Source: Falsochrobactrum shanghaiense | GTDB lineage: Bacteria > Pseudomonadota > Alphaproteobacteria > Rhizobiales > Rhizobiaceae | Assembly (NCBI RefSeq): GCF_003149535.1 | Contig: NZ_QGDB01000005.1 | Span: 124,001-188,000, forward strand | Direction: 5' to 3' | Length of the DNA stretch: 64,000 nucleotides | In this document: positions 39,121-48,265 of the stretch, in pieces | Layout: each line of letters opens with the position of its first letter | Position numbering within the stretch: position 1 is the first letter of the stretch | The notes under the pieces: generated by a model | Database searches by the model: none | Told to the model about the DNA's origin: nothing | Seen by the model: only the letters and a program-made list of their open reading frames with translations | Translations under genes and position numbers: made by a program

Positions 39121-39226
39121 TAAAGCATGTCGCCCGAAAGTGGGAACCGGTTTCGGGATAACGACCTGCGTTAAAACAACAACTTAAAGCGTAAGGAGCG
39201 AATCTGAAAGATCGCGACACGCTTTA
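39121..39226. repeat. Bru-RS-like palindromic element, 106 bases
   Basis: The outer ends TAAAGCATGTCGC (39121-39133) and GCGACACGCTTTA (39214-39226) are inverted copies with one mismatch. Inside, CCCGAAA (39133-39139) and TTTCGGG (39151-39157) flank the loop GTGGGAACCGG. The size and palindromic design match the Brucella Bru-RS1/RS2 elements (about 103-105 bp), known preferred sites of IS711 insertion. No IS is inserted here. Confidence 0.65.
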
Positions 39227-39231
39227 GTCGG

Positions 39232-40104
39232 TCAGTGCTTCACATCTGACCAGATCTGACGCTTGGCGATATAGACCAGACCCGCAAACAGGATCAGGAA
39301 CACCAGAACCCGGAAGCCGGTCTTCTTGCGCTGTTCCAGATGCGGCTCGGCAGCCCACATAAGAAATGCCGAAACATCCCGTGCATATTGGTCTACCGTC
39401 TGCGGCGCGCCATCATCATAAGTCACCTGATCGTCGCTCAATGGCTTGGCCATGGCGAGCGACTTGCCCGCGATGAAATACGGGTTGTAATAGGTGCCTT
39501 CCGGGATTTCCATGCCTGCGGGCGGCTGTTCATCATAGCCGGTCAGCAGGGAATGAATGTAATCCGGGCCGGCTTCGGCATATTGCGTGAATATATCGAA
39601 GAGGAATGTCGGAAAACCGCGTTCGACAGCACGCGCCTTGGCGATGAGCGAAAAGTCCGGCGGGGCAGCACCGTTATTCGCTGCTGCCGCAGCATTGGCA
39701 TTCGCAAATGGCGACGGGAAATAATCCGTCGGGATTGCGTTGCGGGTAAACATTTCGCCGTCAGCATCCGGGCCGTCCTCGACTTCGTATTCCGCAGCAA
39801 ACGCCTTCACCTCATCAGGCGTATAGCCGAGATCCTGAAGCGTGCGGAATGCGACCAGATTCATCGAATGGCAGGCCGCGCAGACTTCCTTATAGACCTT
39901 GAGGCCACGCTGAAGCTGCGCCTTGTCATAAGTTCCGAACGGTCCCGCAAAGCTCCAGTTTTCCTGCTTGGGATGGTGGATCGGGAAATGTAACGGTTCA
40001 GCAGCGCTATGGTCCTCCTGAGCGGTGGCGCTTCCCATGGCAACGCCCAATGCGACCATCGGGGCCAGACCCAGTGCGGCGAAATTCTTGAGGAACTTTT
40101 TCAT
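39232..40104 (-). CDS. petC: Cytochrome c1 of the bc1 complex
   Basis: A 290-residue membrane-anchored c-type cytochrome that takes electrons from the Rieske protein and passes them to cytochrome c. A signal peptide (cleavage expected after ATA or AQ, near residue 28) is followed by the haem motif C75-A-A-C78-H79. The axial Met is probably in AGKSLAMAKPLSD, and the C-terminal anchor is TGFRVLVFLILFAGLVYIA. An AAGGA site precedes the ATG at 40104; an in-frame ATG at 40118 is possible. Unlike some rhizobial genes it is not fused to cytochrome b. Last gene of petABC. Confidence 0.95.
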   Translation of the reverse strand: MKKFLKNFAALGLAPMVALGVAMGSATAQEDHSAAEPLHFPIHHPKQENWSFAGPFGTYDKAQLQRGLKVYKEVCAACHSMNLVAFRTLQDLGYTPDEVKAFAAEYEVEDGPDADGEMFTRNAIPTDYFPSPFANANAAAAANNGAAPPDFSLIAKARAVERGFPTFLFDIFTQYAEAGPDYIHSLLTGYDEQPPAGMEIPEGTYYNPYFIAGKSLAMAKPLSDDQVTYDDGAPQTVDQYARDVSAFLMWAAEPHLEQRKKTGFRVLVFLILFAGLVYIAKRQIWSDVKH

Positions 40105-40130
40105 TTTTCTGTCCTTCATCTCTCGCGCGC

Positions 40131-41417
40131 TCAGCCGTTGATTTCCACGGGGGCAATCGACGACTTGCCTTCGTTCTTTTCCAGCACAGCTTCCGTAATG
40201 GAGTTCGGCAGGCGCTTTGGTGTCTCGATCAGGCCGAGAATCGGCATGATGATGAGGAAGAAAGCGAAGTAATAGAACGTCCCCACCTGTGCGAGAGCCA
40301 CATAGATACCCTCTGCCGGGCGCGATCCAAGCCAGCCGAGGAAGATGGCGTTGACCACGAACAGCCAGAAGAACAGCTTGAACCACGGGCGATATACCGC
40401 CGAACGCACCTTTGACGTATCGAGCCAGGGCACGACGAACAGGATAGCGATCGAACCGAACATGACCAGAACGCCGCCAAGCTTGGAATCGATCGGGCCG
40501 ATATTGAAGGTGATGGCGCGCAGCATGGCGTAGAATGGCAGGAAGTACCATTCCGGCACGATGTGGGCCGGAGTTTTGAGCGAATCGGCGGGGATATAGT
40601 TATCCGCATGACCGAGATAGTTCGGCATATAGAAGATGAAATAGGCAAAGATGACAAAGAAAACCAGCGCGCCGAAAGCGTCCTTGATGGTCGCATAGGG
40701 CGTGAAGGCGACCGTATCCGTCTTGGACTTCACTTCAATACCGGTCGGGTTGGTCTGCCCGGTCACGTGCAGGGCCCATACGTGCAGGATAACGACGCCC
40801 GCAATCATGAACGGCAGCAGATAATGCAGCGAGAAGAAGCGGTTGAGCGTCGGGTTATCGACCGCAAAACCACCAAGCAGAAGCTGCTGGACCGGCTCGC
40901 CAATGATGGGAAATGCAGTGAAGAAGCCGGTGATGACCGTCGCTCCCCAGAATGACATCTGGCCCCATGGCAGAACATATCCCATGAAGGCCGTTGCCAT
41001 CATCAGGAGGAAGATGACCACGCCGAGAATCCACAAAAGCTCACGCGGCGCCTTGTAGGAGCCATAATAAAGGCCGCGCGCTATGTGCAGATAAACGGCA
41101 ATGAAGAAGAACGACGCTCCATTGGCGTGCATATAGCGCAGCAGCCAGCCGGAATTGACGTCGCGCATGATCTTTTCGACTGAATTAAACGCAAGAGCCG
41201 TATCCGCCGCATAATGCATTGCGAGCACGATGCCGGTGAGCAACTGCGCAATGAGCATGAACGAGAGTATGCCACCAAAGGTATACATATAGTTCAGGTT
41301 ACGCGGTGTCGGATAAGCGACAAAGGAATCATAGACAAGGCGCGGCAATGGCAGCCGTTCGTCGACCCATTTTTCGATGCCGGTCGAGGGCGTGTATGTG
41401 GAGTGTCCACCACTCAT
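40131..41417 (-). CDS. petB: Cytochrome b of the bc1 complex
   Basis: A 428-residue integral membrane subunit with two b haems and the quinol oxidation and quinone reduction sites. The haem-ligand helices are seen in [13 protein letters not shown] and [20 protein letters not shown] (helix B), and in [21 protein letters not shown] (helix D, quoted in part). The PEWY loop of the quinol oxidation site is in [18 protein letters not shown]. Start [11 protein letters not shown] is chosen, with GGGGAGAA upstream. Middle gene of petABC, 23 bases from petA and 26 from petC. Confidence 0.97.
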   Translation of the reverse strand: MSGGHSTYTPSTGIEKWVDERLPLPRLVYDSFVAYPTPRNLNYMYTFGGILSFMLIAQLLTGIVLAMHYAADTALAFNSVEKIMRDVNSGWLLRYMHANGASFFFIAVYLHIARGLYYGSYKAPRELLWILGVVIFLLMMATAFMGYVLPWGQMSFWGATVITGFFTAFPIIGEPVQQLLLGGFAVDNPTLNRFFSLHYLLPFMIAGVVILHVWALHVTGQTNPTGIEVKSKTDTVAFTPYATIKDAFGALVFFVIFAYFIFYMPNYLGHADNYIPADSLKTPAHIVPEWYFLPFYAMLRAITFNIGPIDSKLGGVLVMFGSIAILFVVPWLDTSKVRSAVYRPWFKLFFWLFVVNAIFLGWLGSRPAEGIYVALAQVGTFYYFAFFLIIMPILGLIETPKRLPNSITEAVLEKNEGKSSIAPVEING

Positions 41418-41440
41418 GTTTTTTCTCCCCAAGATCCGTC

Positions 41441-42004
41441 TTAGCCGATCCTGATGACCGTATCGGAGGTGAATTCAAACTGCGGAATATGCATGTTCTC
41501 AGGCGCGGGGCCGCTGCGGATACGTCCTGACGTATCATAGGTCGAGCCATGGCAGGGGCAGAACCATCCGCCGAACGAACCGGCCTCGCCCAGCGGGACG
41601 CAGCCCAGATGGGTGCATACGCCGATCATGACCAGCCAGTTTTCCTTGCCCTCGCCCGCCGAGCGCGCCAGGTCGGTCGCCTCGGTGCCCGAAGGCAGGT
41701 TGGCATTGCGCGCATCGAGATCCTTGAGGTCGGCGAGCGCTGTGGTCTGCGCATCTTCGACTTCCTTGGCGGTCCGGTTGCGGATAAAGACCGGTTTGCC
41801 CCGCCATTTAACCGTCAGCGATGCGCCCTCGGTGAGAGACGAAACGTCAACCTCGATAGATGCCGCGGCAAGCGTCGAAGCGTCAGGACGCATCTGGTCG
41901 ATAAACGGCCATGCCAGTCCGCCAACTCCGACGACACCCGCCATTCCCGTCGCAATATACAAAAAATCACGCCGTGTCGGCTCAGCCGTGTCGTGTGCGC
42001 TCAC
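41441..42004 (-). CDS. petA: Rieske iron-sulfur subunit of the bc1 complex
   Basis: A 187-residue protein with an N-terminal twin-arginine signal anchor ([20 protein letters not shown]) and a Rieske domain. The 2Fe-2S ligands are C130 and H132 in CTHLGC and C149 and H152 in CPCHGS; C135 and C151 form the disulfide. It passes electrons from quinol to cytochrome c1. The GTG at 42004 has AAGGAA 6-7 bases upstream; the in-frame TTG at 42022 is less likely. First gene of petABC; the promoter must lie in the 291-base gap to its right, where I see no clear regulatory motif. Confidence 0.95.
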   Translation of the reverse strand: MSAHDTAEPTRRDFLYIATGMAGVVGVGGLAWPFIDQMRPDASTLAAASIEVDVSSLTEGASLTVKWRGKPVFIRNRTAKEVEDAQTTALADLKDLDARNANLPSGTEATDLARSAGEGKENWLVMIGVCTHLGCVPLGEAGSFGGWFCPCHGSTYDTSGRIRSGPAPENMHIPQFEFTSDTVIRIG

Positions 42005-42295
42005 GTGCCAATTCCTTTTCAACCTGCATATTCAATTAAACTCTCCCCTCGTCCATGTTTGCGCCTGTGCAAAAAAAGTCCTGCAAGTGCTCACAGAACG
42101 AAATTCCCTCCATCTCACCTTCCGGTTTAGGCGGGAAGAAAAGTCTTGTCCAGACGCCAACCCCTCATGACGGCACCATGTCGCAGGCTATTTTACACAG
42201 CCGTTTTCGCGTATGGCCAGGCGCAGGGAATCCATCTTAATTCGTATCGGGCGATAGAGCGGTTTATTTTCGCCCCTGCCATCCAACCGGCGGCT

Positions 42296-44158
42296 TTAGC
42301 CGGGCTGGCCGAGAAAACCGCCCGATTGACGCGCCCACAGGCCGGCATAGATGCCACCGCGCGCGATCAATTCCTCATGGGTGCCCCCTTCGACAATGCG
42401 GCCCTTGTCCATCACAACGAGACGGTCAAGCGCTGCAATGGTCGACAGCCGATGCGCAATGGCGATGACGGTCTTGCCTTCCATCAATTGTCTCAGATTG
42501 TCCTGAATCGATGCCTCGACTTCCGAATCAAGGGCCGAAGTCGCCTCATCGAGAATGAGCACAGGCGCATCCTTGAGAATCGCCCGCGCTATGGCGATGC
42601 GCTGCCGCTGCCCGCCCGAAAGCTTCACGCCCCTTTCGCCGACGAATGCGTCGAACGACTTGCGCCCCTGATAATCTTCCAGCACCGCGATGAACCCGTC
42701 TGCTTCCGCCTGCCTTGTGGCGCGCAGAAGATCGGCCTCCGTCGCATCGTCGCGCGCCAGCATGATATTGTCGCGCAGCGAGCGGTGCAGCAGGGCCGTT
42801 TCCTGACTGACAACGGCGAAGGCGCGGCGCAATGAAGCCTGCGTCACATCCCGCACATTCTGCCCGTCGACGAGGATTTCCCCTTTTTCCACATCGTAAA
42901 GCCGCAGGATGAGATTGACGAGCGTGGATTTGCCCGCGCCCGAATGCCCGACCAGCCCGACACGTTCGCCGCCCGCAACCGTGAAATTGATATTTTCAAG
43001 CACGCCCGCACCCTTGCCATAATGGAAGGTGACATTGCGCACGTCGATGCGCCCCTGCGTGATCTGCAAGGGCTTTGCGCCGCGACGGTCTTCCAGCCCC
43101 AGCGGGGCCGAAACCAGCTTCATTGAATTCTCTATCAGCCCGAGCTGGCGCAACATGCCGTTCAACTGCATCATCATCCGCCCCAGCAGCATATTAAGCC
43201 GCAAGACAAGACCGAGAGTAAACGATACCTGCCCCACTGTAATCGCATCGCGCGTCCACAGATCGATGGCGATGGCCGCAACCGTCACGATCATCAGGCC
43301 CGAGAGGGCCGTCAGCGAAATGCGCACACCCGTCAGCGAGCGCATGAAAGGCAGGATGGCCCCGAGATACCGCTCAAAGCCGTCACGAAGATAGTGTTCA
43401 TCGTCGTCAGCCGTATTGAGCTTGATGGTCTGGATATTGGAATAGCTGTCGACGATGCGCCCATTGATCATGGAGCCAGCCTCGGCGGATGCTTCGGCAT
43501 ATTTGCGGATACGCGGCAGATAGCGCCGCGCGATAAAACCGAATGCGATGATCCATGCAATGACCGCAGCAGCCAACCGCCAGTCCAGACGCCCGACCAG
43601 AAACAGGGTTGTTATGCTGTAGATCGCCATGAACCAGACGACCTGAATGAGACTTTCGATGAGATCGCCCGCAGCCTGCCCCGCCTGCCAGACCTTGGTG
43701 GCGATGCGACCGGCAAAATCATTCTGGAAAAAGGCATAGGATTGGCGCAGCACATAGGAATTGGCCTGCCAGCGGATCATGTTGTAGAAACCGGGAGAAA
43801 GCGTCTGCCCGTCCAGCATCGTGCTGAGCGCAGTGACGACGAGGCGGATGACCACCACCGTCAGCGCCATGAACAGCAGTTCCGGCCCCGCGTCATGAAA
43901 CAGCCCCGTCCAGCTTCGCTCCGCGCCAGCCCGGCCCGCCTGATCAAGAATATCGATCAGCCTGCCGGTAAAATAAAACAACCCCGCCTCCACCAGCGGA
44001 AGCAATCCACCCACGATCAGCGAAAGCGCCAGCGGCCCTTTGGCCTGCCGTGCATAGTGCCAGATAAAGGCCAGCGTCGTTGAAGGCGGTCTTAGCTGGT
44101 CGGGCTCGCGAAAGGGATCGACCCAACGCTCGAACAGGCTATAGACCGCTTTCATCAA
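42296..44158 (-). CDS. ABC exporter, half-size, second of a tandem pair
   Basis: A 620-residue fusion of a six-helix type IV exporter membrane domain and an ATPase. All ATPase motifs are standard: Walker A GHSGAGKST, signature LSGGQRQRIAIARAI, Walker B with catalytic Glu LILDEATSALDSE, and H loop AIAHRLSTIAALDRL. It follows its paralogue at 44170 by 11 bases and is nearly identical to it over the last 110 residues, so they probably form a heterodimer. The substrate (lipid, LPS precursor or drug) cannot be told. ExsA-type exporters of rhizobia and Brucella are possible relatives. Confidence 0.87.
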   Translation of the reverse strand: MMKAVYSLFERWVDPFREPDQLRPPSTTLAFIWHYARQAKGPLALSLIVGGLLPLVEAGLFYFTGRLIDILDQAGRAGAERSWTGLFHDAGPELLFMALTVVVIRLVVTALSTMLDGQTLSPGFYNMIRWQANSYVLRQSYAFFQNDFAGRIATKVWQAGQAAGDLIESLIQVVWFMAIYSITTLFLVGRLDWRLAAAVIAWIIAFGFIARRYLPRIRKYAEASAEAGSMINGRIVDSYSNIQTIKLNTADDDEHYLRDGFERYLGAILPFMRSLTGVRISLTALSGLMIVTVAAIAIDLWTRDAITVGQVSFTLGLVLRLNMLLGRMMMQLNGMLRQLGLIENSMKLVSAPLGLEDRRGAKPLQITQGRIDVRNVTFHYGKGAGVLENINFTVAGGERVGLVGHSGAGKSTLVNLILRLYDVEKGEILVDGQNVRDVTQASLRRAFAVVSQETALLHRSLRDNIMLARDDATEADLLRATRQAEADGFIAVLEDYQGRKSFDAFVGERGVKLSGGQRQRIAIARAILKDAPVLILDEATSALDSEVEASIQDNLRQLMEGKTVIAIAHRLSTIAALDRLVVMDKGRIVEGGTHEELIARGGIYAGLWARQSGGFLGQPG

Positions 44159-44169
44159 TTGCGTTTTCC

Positions 44170-46026
44170 TTAATTGACCAGTTCCGTACCCGCCGGGTCA
44201 TCGAAGCCGAGAAAACCACCCGATTGTCTCGCCCATAATCCGGCATAAATGCCGCCAAGCGCCACAAGTTCCTCATGGGTGCCGTCTTCGACGATATGAC
44301 CTTCATCCATGACCACCAGCCGGTCGAGCGCCGCAATGGTGGAAAGCCGGTGCGCAATGGCGATCACGGTCTTGCCTTCCATCAATGTGTTGAGGCTGTC
44401 CTGAATGGCGGCTTCCACTTCCGAATCAAGCGCCGATGTCGCTTCGTCCAGAATAAGGATCGGCGCATCCTTGAGCATCACGCGCGCAATGGCGATGCGC
44501 TGGCGCTGCCCACCCGACAGTTTCACGCCGCGTTCACCGACATGGGCCTCAAGCCCCCGGCGTCCCTTGGGATCGGTCAGTTGCGGAATGAACTGATCTG
44601 CCTGCGCAAGCCGGATGGCGCGCGCCACCATTTCATCACTCGCGTCAGGTCGGCCATACATGATGTTTTCACGCACCGAACGATGCAGCAGCGACGTATC
44701 CTGCGTGACCATTCCAATATTGGCGCGCAGCGAATCCTGCTGCACTTTGGAAATATCCTGACCGTCGATCAGAATGCGTCCGCTTTCGAGATCGTAAAAG
44801 CGCAGCAGCAGATTGACCAGCGTCGATTTACCCGCTCCCGAGCGGCCGACAAGCCCGACCTTCTGTCCGGCAGGAATATCGAGCGACAATCCTTCGATGA
44901 CACCCTTGCCCTTGCCGTAGTGAAAACCGATCCGGTCAAAGACGAGTTCGCCCCTGTCGACCTTGAGCGCGGGCGCGTCCGGCACATCCACCACCTCATG
45001 CGAACGCGCGATTGTTGTAATGCCATCTTCCACCGTGCCGATATTCTCGAACAGCGCCGACATTTCCCACATGATCCATTGCGACATGCCGTTGAGGCGC
45101 AGCACCAGACCGATACCGACGGCCACGGCGCCAACCGATACCGCCTCGTCCATCCATAAGCCGATGCCGATAACCCCCACTGCAAACAGCAGAATGCAGT
45201 TTGTGAGATAAAGCGTGAAATGGAACATCGTGATCAGGCGCATCTGCCGGTGCACGGTATCCAGAAAGCCATCCAGACTTTCACGCACATAAGCTTCCTC
45301 GCGGCTCGAATGCGAGAACAGCTTGACAGTGGCAATATTGGTATAGCTGTCGACGATCCGCCCGGTCATGGACGAACGCGCATCGGCCTGTTCCTCGGAG
45401 ATCACCCGCAAACGCGGGATGAAGAAACGCAGCAAAATGATATAAACGCCCAGCCAGACCGCAAACGGGATCATCAGAACGATATTGGCGGATGCCGCGA
45501 TGAAAAGCGTGCCGGCAAAATAGACGAAAACATAATTGAGAACGTCGAGCAGCTTCATCACCGTTTCGCGTACGGCAAGCGCTGTCTGCATCAGTTTCGT
45601 TGAAATGCGACCGGCAAACTCATCCTGGAAAAATGCCATCGACTGGCGAATGAGATAACGGTGCATCAGCCAGCGCACACGCATCGGATAATTGCCGAGC
45701 AATGTCTGGTGGATAAGCAGCGAATTGATCAGGACGACACCCGGCAGGCCGATCAGCACCAGCCCCGCTATGAGCGACAGCCGCCATCCTTCATTCGCCA
45801 GAAAAGTCTCGCGCGACTGGTGCGAGAGCCAGTCTACGATATTGCCCAGAAAGGCGAAAAGCGACACCTCGATAATGGCGATCAGCGACGTGAAGAACGC
45901 CATTCCAAATATCCACGGCCAGGCGCCGCGGGTGTAATAAAGGCAAAACGCCACCAGTCCGCGCGGCGGCTCGCGCGGCGCTTCTTCCGGGTAGGCAATG
46001 AGTCGCTTCTCAAACCATTTGAACAT
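44170..46026 (-). CDS. ABC exporter, half-size, first of a tandem pair
   Basis: A 618-residue half-size ABC exporter with an N-terminal six-helix domain (first helix near GAWPWIFGMAFFTSLIAIIE) and a complete ATPase: Walker A GRSGAGKST, signature LSGGQRQRIAIARVM, Walker B LILDEATSALDSE, H loop AIAHRLSTIAALDRL. Because both members keep the catalytic Glu, a heterodimer would have two working sites. The pair is transcribed away from trmL, with 113 bases between. Loss of lock-step divergence between the ATPase ends suggests recent duplication or gene conversion. Confidence 0.88.
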   Translation of the reverse strand: MFKWFEKRLIAYPEEAPREPPRGLVAFCLYYTRGAWPWIFGMAFFTSLIAIIEVSLFAFLGNIVDWLSHQSRETFLANEGWRLSLIAGLVLIGLPGVVLINSLLIHQTLLGNYPMRVRWLMHRYLIRQSMAFFQDEFAGRISTKLMQTALAVRETVMKLLDVLNYVFVYFAGTLFIAASANIVLMIPFAVWLGVYIILLRFFIPRLRVISEEQADARSSMTGRIVDSYTNIATVKLFSHSSREEAYVRESLDGFLDTVHRQMRLITMFHFTLYLTNCILLFAVGVIGIGLWMDEAVSVGAVAVGIGLVLRLNGMSQWIMWEMSALFENIGTVEDGITTIARSHEVVDVPDAPALKVDRGELVFDRIGFHYGKGKGVIEGLSLDIPAGQKVGLVGRSGAGKSTLVNLLLRFYDLESGRILIDGQDISKVQQDSLRANIGMVTQDTSLLHRSVRENIMYGRPDASDEMVARAIRLAQADQFIPQLTDPKGRRGLEAHVGERGVKLSGGQRQRIAIARVMLKDAPILILDEATSALDSEVEAAIQDSLNTLMEGKTVIAIAHRLSTIAALDRLVVMDEGHIVEDGTHEELVALGGIYAGLWARQSGGFLGFDDPAGTELVN

Positions 46027-46139
46027 AGCGTTCTTTTATGTGCCCTCATGAAAATTGCCAAGGAAAAACAGAACAAAAAGAGAATATTTTATTCGACTGA
46101 ATCCTTGCGGCAACATGATTTCTGCGTTACCCGGCTGAT

Positions 46140-46607
46140 ATGAATTTGCGTATCGCTCTTTATCAACCAGACATTCCCGGCAATACGGGAACCATTTTGC
46201 GGATGGCCGCCTGCCTTGGCTTTGCGGTGGATCTTATCGAACCGGCGGGCTTTGATGTGTCCGACCGCTCGCTCAAGCGCGCCGGGATGGATTATCTCGA
46301 ACAGGCTGCGCTGACACGCCATGCCGACTGGCAGCATTTCAATGAATGGCGCAAACAGGCCGACCGTCGTCTGGTCTTGCTTTCAACGAAGGCGGCGGCA
46401 CCCTATACGGACTACCAATTTCAGAAAAATGACATTCTTTTGTTCGGACGTGAATCCGCGGGCGTTCCCGATGATGTGCAGGCGACTGCCGATGCACGAC
46501 TTCTGATTCCGATGGTGCCGGGCGCGCGCTCACTCAATCTCGCTGTCAGCGTTGCCATGACTGCCGGTGAAGCCCTGCGCCAACTGAACCTCAGCCAGCG
46601 CACCTGA
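46140..46607 (+). CDS. trmL: tRNA (cytidine/uridine-34-2'-O)-methyltransferase TrmL
   Basis: A 155-residue SPOUT-class methyltransferase that modifies the wobble ribose of two leucine tRNAs in E. coli. Conserved marks are LYQPDIPGNTGTILRMAACL near the start, DILLFGRESAGVPDDVQ in the middle, and the trefoil-knot segment IPMVPGARSLNLAVSVAMTA. Length is typical for the minimal SPOUT enzyme. It is divergent from the ABC pair. A 15-base palindrome CGTTAT-GTA-ATAACG lies just after it at 46625-46639. Confidence 0.94.
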   Translation: MNLRIALYQPDIPGNTGTILRMAACLGFAVDLIEPAGFDVSDRSLKRAGMDYLEQAALTRHADWQHFNEWRKQADRRLVLLSTKAAAPYTDYQFQKNDILLFGRESAGVPDDVQATADARLLIPMVPGARSLNLAVSVAMTAGEALRQLNLSQRT

Positions 46608-46727
46608 TCCCCCGACCGAATTGACGTTATGTAATAACGATTCGTAAAATCGCTCCGCATGCCATTCAAGGCCGATCTGAATCCAATTTCAGTGGGTTGG
46701 ACCCTTTTTATGAATCAAAAAACCAGA

Positions 46728-46988
46728 TCAGTCGGAAGTCGGCAATCGCCGGATCGTAAATTCGATCATATCGTCCGGCCGTTCGCACCAGCTTTCGATT
46801 TCGGTCCAGTAAGCGGCTTTGGGAAAAGCCTCGAACCATTCCCGTGCCTTGGCACGCGCAGCCTGACGAGGCAGGGTGAATGTCTCGCGGATAAAACCGT
46901 CGCGCGGCATACGGCTCTTTTGGGTGCGGCTTTTTTCAAGCTGCCTGCGCAGTCCTTCAAGCGGTGGGCGGGGCGTTGCTGCATTCAT
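46728..46988 (-). CDS. Small hypothetical protein
   Basis: An 86-residue basic protein starting MNAATPRPPLEGLRRQLEKS. It is rich in Arg and has one notable hydrophilic helical stretch (LPRQAARAKAREWFEAFPKA) followed by AYWTEIESWCERPDDMIEFTI. No motif is recognised. It could be a small regulatory or nucleic-acid-binding protein; similar-length proteins occur in Rhizobiales, but I cannot name a family. Codon usage is like that of the neighbours. Confidence 0.6.
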   Translation of the reverse strand: MNAATPRPPLEGLRRQLEKSRTQKSRMPRDGFIRETFTLPRQAARAKAREWFEAFPKAAYWTEIESWCERPDDMIEFTIRRLPTSD

Positions 46989-47294
46989 GCGTTTGCCTCC
47001 CGAAAACACGTCGCTCAGAAATCTAACCGGGCTTGCTGGTTACGGCATGAACATGACAGTGATATAAAGCCGGTCTTGGCGATCCTGTAGCTTTTGCGAT
47101 CCCTCTAGCGGACCAAGAATAGGGAAGCCCCCCGCAAAAGACGAGTCTTTTCTGGGGAGATGATCCGGGCCCCAATTTCCATAACAGGCTTGGCGCTATG
47201 CGTGAGCGCGGGATTTTGTTAAATGAAAACGATATAAGTATGAATGCCCGGAACCTTCCGGTTGCCCGATAAATTGCGAGAGGAAACAAACAAA
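46989..47294. other. Intergenic region upstream of hemF
   Basis: A 306-base gap with one clear inverted repeat: AAAAGAC-GA-GTCTTTT at 47136-47151, extended by CCCC (47130-47133) and GGGG (47154-47157). It is about 140 bases before hemF and could be an operator. No recognisable iron or oxygen box was seen. Confidence 0.45.
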
Positions 47295-48209
47295 ATGCAA
47301 CGCGACGAAATTCCCGCAATCATCCCGCAAAATATCGAGGAGAAAAAACAAGAGGCCCGCGACTGGTTCGAAGAGCTTCGCGACCGCATTTGCACAAGCT
47401 TCGAGCAGCTTGAAGACGAATTGCAGGGCCAGCTTTCCGATCAGGAACCGGGACGCTTCGTCCGCACGCCTTGGCAGAAGGATGACGGCAATGGCGGCGG
47501 TGGCGTCATGTCCATCATGCATGGCCGTGTTTTCGAGAAGGTCGGCGTCCATGTATCAACGGTCTACGGCGAATTCTCTCCTGAATTTCGCAAGCAGATA
47601 CCGGGCGCGGAAGAAGACCCGCGCTATTGGGCCAGCGGCATTTCGCTGATCGCCCATCCGCAAAATCCCAATGTCCCCGCCGTACATATGAACACCCGCA
47701 TGGTCGTGACCACGCGGCAATGGTTTGGCGGCGGCGCCGACCTCACCCCTGTTCTTGATCGCCGACGCACACAGGAAGACCCGGACACCCTGGCATTCCA
47801 CAAGGCGTTCCGCTTCATCTGCGATCGGCACAAGGACATTGTCGATTATCAGCGTGTGAAAGACTGGTGCGACGAATATTTCTTCCTGCCCCATCGCAAT
47901 GAGCCGCGCGGCGTGGGCGGCATTTTCTACGACTGGCTGCATTCGTCCGAAGAACAAGGCGGATGGGACGCAGATTTCTCGTTCACCCGTGATGTGGGAC
48001 GGGGCTTTTCAGTGGTTTATCCGCATCTGGTGCGCCAGAACTTCAACAAGGACTGGACGCCGGAAGACCGCGAGGAACAGCTGGTGCGCCGCGGCCGCTA
48101 TGTCGAGTTCAACCTGCTCTATGATCGCGGCACGATTTTCGGCCTGAAGACGGGCGGAAACGTCAATTCCATCCTGTCGTCCATGCCGCCGGTCGTGAAA
48201 TGGCCTTGA
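47295..48209 (+). CDS. hemF: Oxygen-dependent coproporphyrinogen III oxidase
   Basis: HemF decarboxylates coproporphyrinogen III to protoporphyrinogen IX with oxygen, late in haem synthesis. The 304-residue protein has the family segments [61 protein letters not shown] and [20 protein letters not shown]. The ATG at 47295 has GAGAGGAAAC upstream; an in-frame start at 47244 adds 17 residues and is less likely. Monocistronic, with a strong terminator. Confidence 0.96.
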   Translation: MQRDEIPAIIPQNIEEKKQEARDWFEELRDRICTSFEQLEDELQGQLSDQEPGRFVRTPWQKDDGNGGGGVMSIMHGRVFEKVGVHVSTVYGEFSPEFRKQIPGAEEDPRYWASGISLIAHPQNPNVPAVHMNTRMVVTTRQWFGGGADLTPVLDRRRTQEDPDTLAFHKAFRFICDRHKDIVDYQRVKDWCDEYFFLPHRNEPRGVGGIFYDWLHSSEEQGGWDADFSFTRDVGRGFSVVYPHLVRQNFNKDWTPEDREEQLVRRGRYVEFNLLYDRGTIFGLKTGGNVNSILSSMPPVVKWP

Positions 48210-48224
48210 TGGGTCCAGATTGAT

Positions 48225-48250
48225 AAGGCGGGGCAATCCCCGCCTTTTCA
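48225..48250 (+). terminator. Terminator of hemF
   Basis: AAGGCGGGG (48225-48233), loop CAAT, CCCCGCCTT (48238-48246), then TTCAATTT. Confidence 0.85.
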
Positions 48251-48265
48251 ATTTCAATGCTGCCT

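Noticed and set aside
39061-39231. Remnant of an insertion sequence
   Set aside because: Only palindromes and a terminator are present; there is no transposase fragment or target-site duplication.
40105-40551. Longer cytochrome c1 start, or fused cytochrome b-c1 protein
   Set aside because: The upstream in-frame stretch overlaps the end of petB in another frame, and petC has its own ribosome binding site and signal peptide.
46625-46639. CGTTAT-GTA-ATAACG palindrome as a terminator of trmL
   Set aside because: The stem is A/T-rich and short and no T run follows; it may be an operator or chance.
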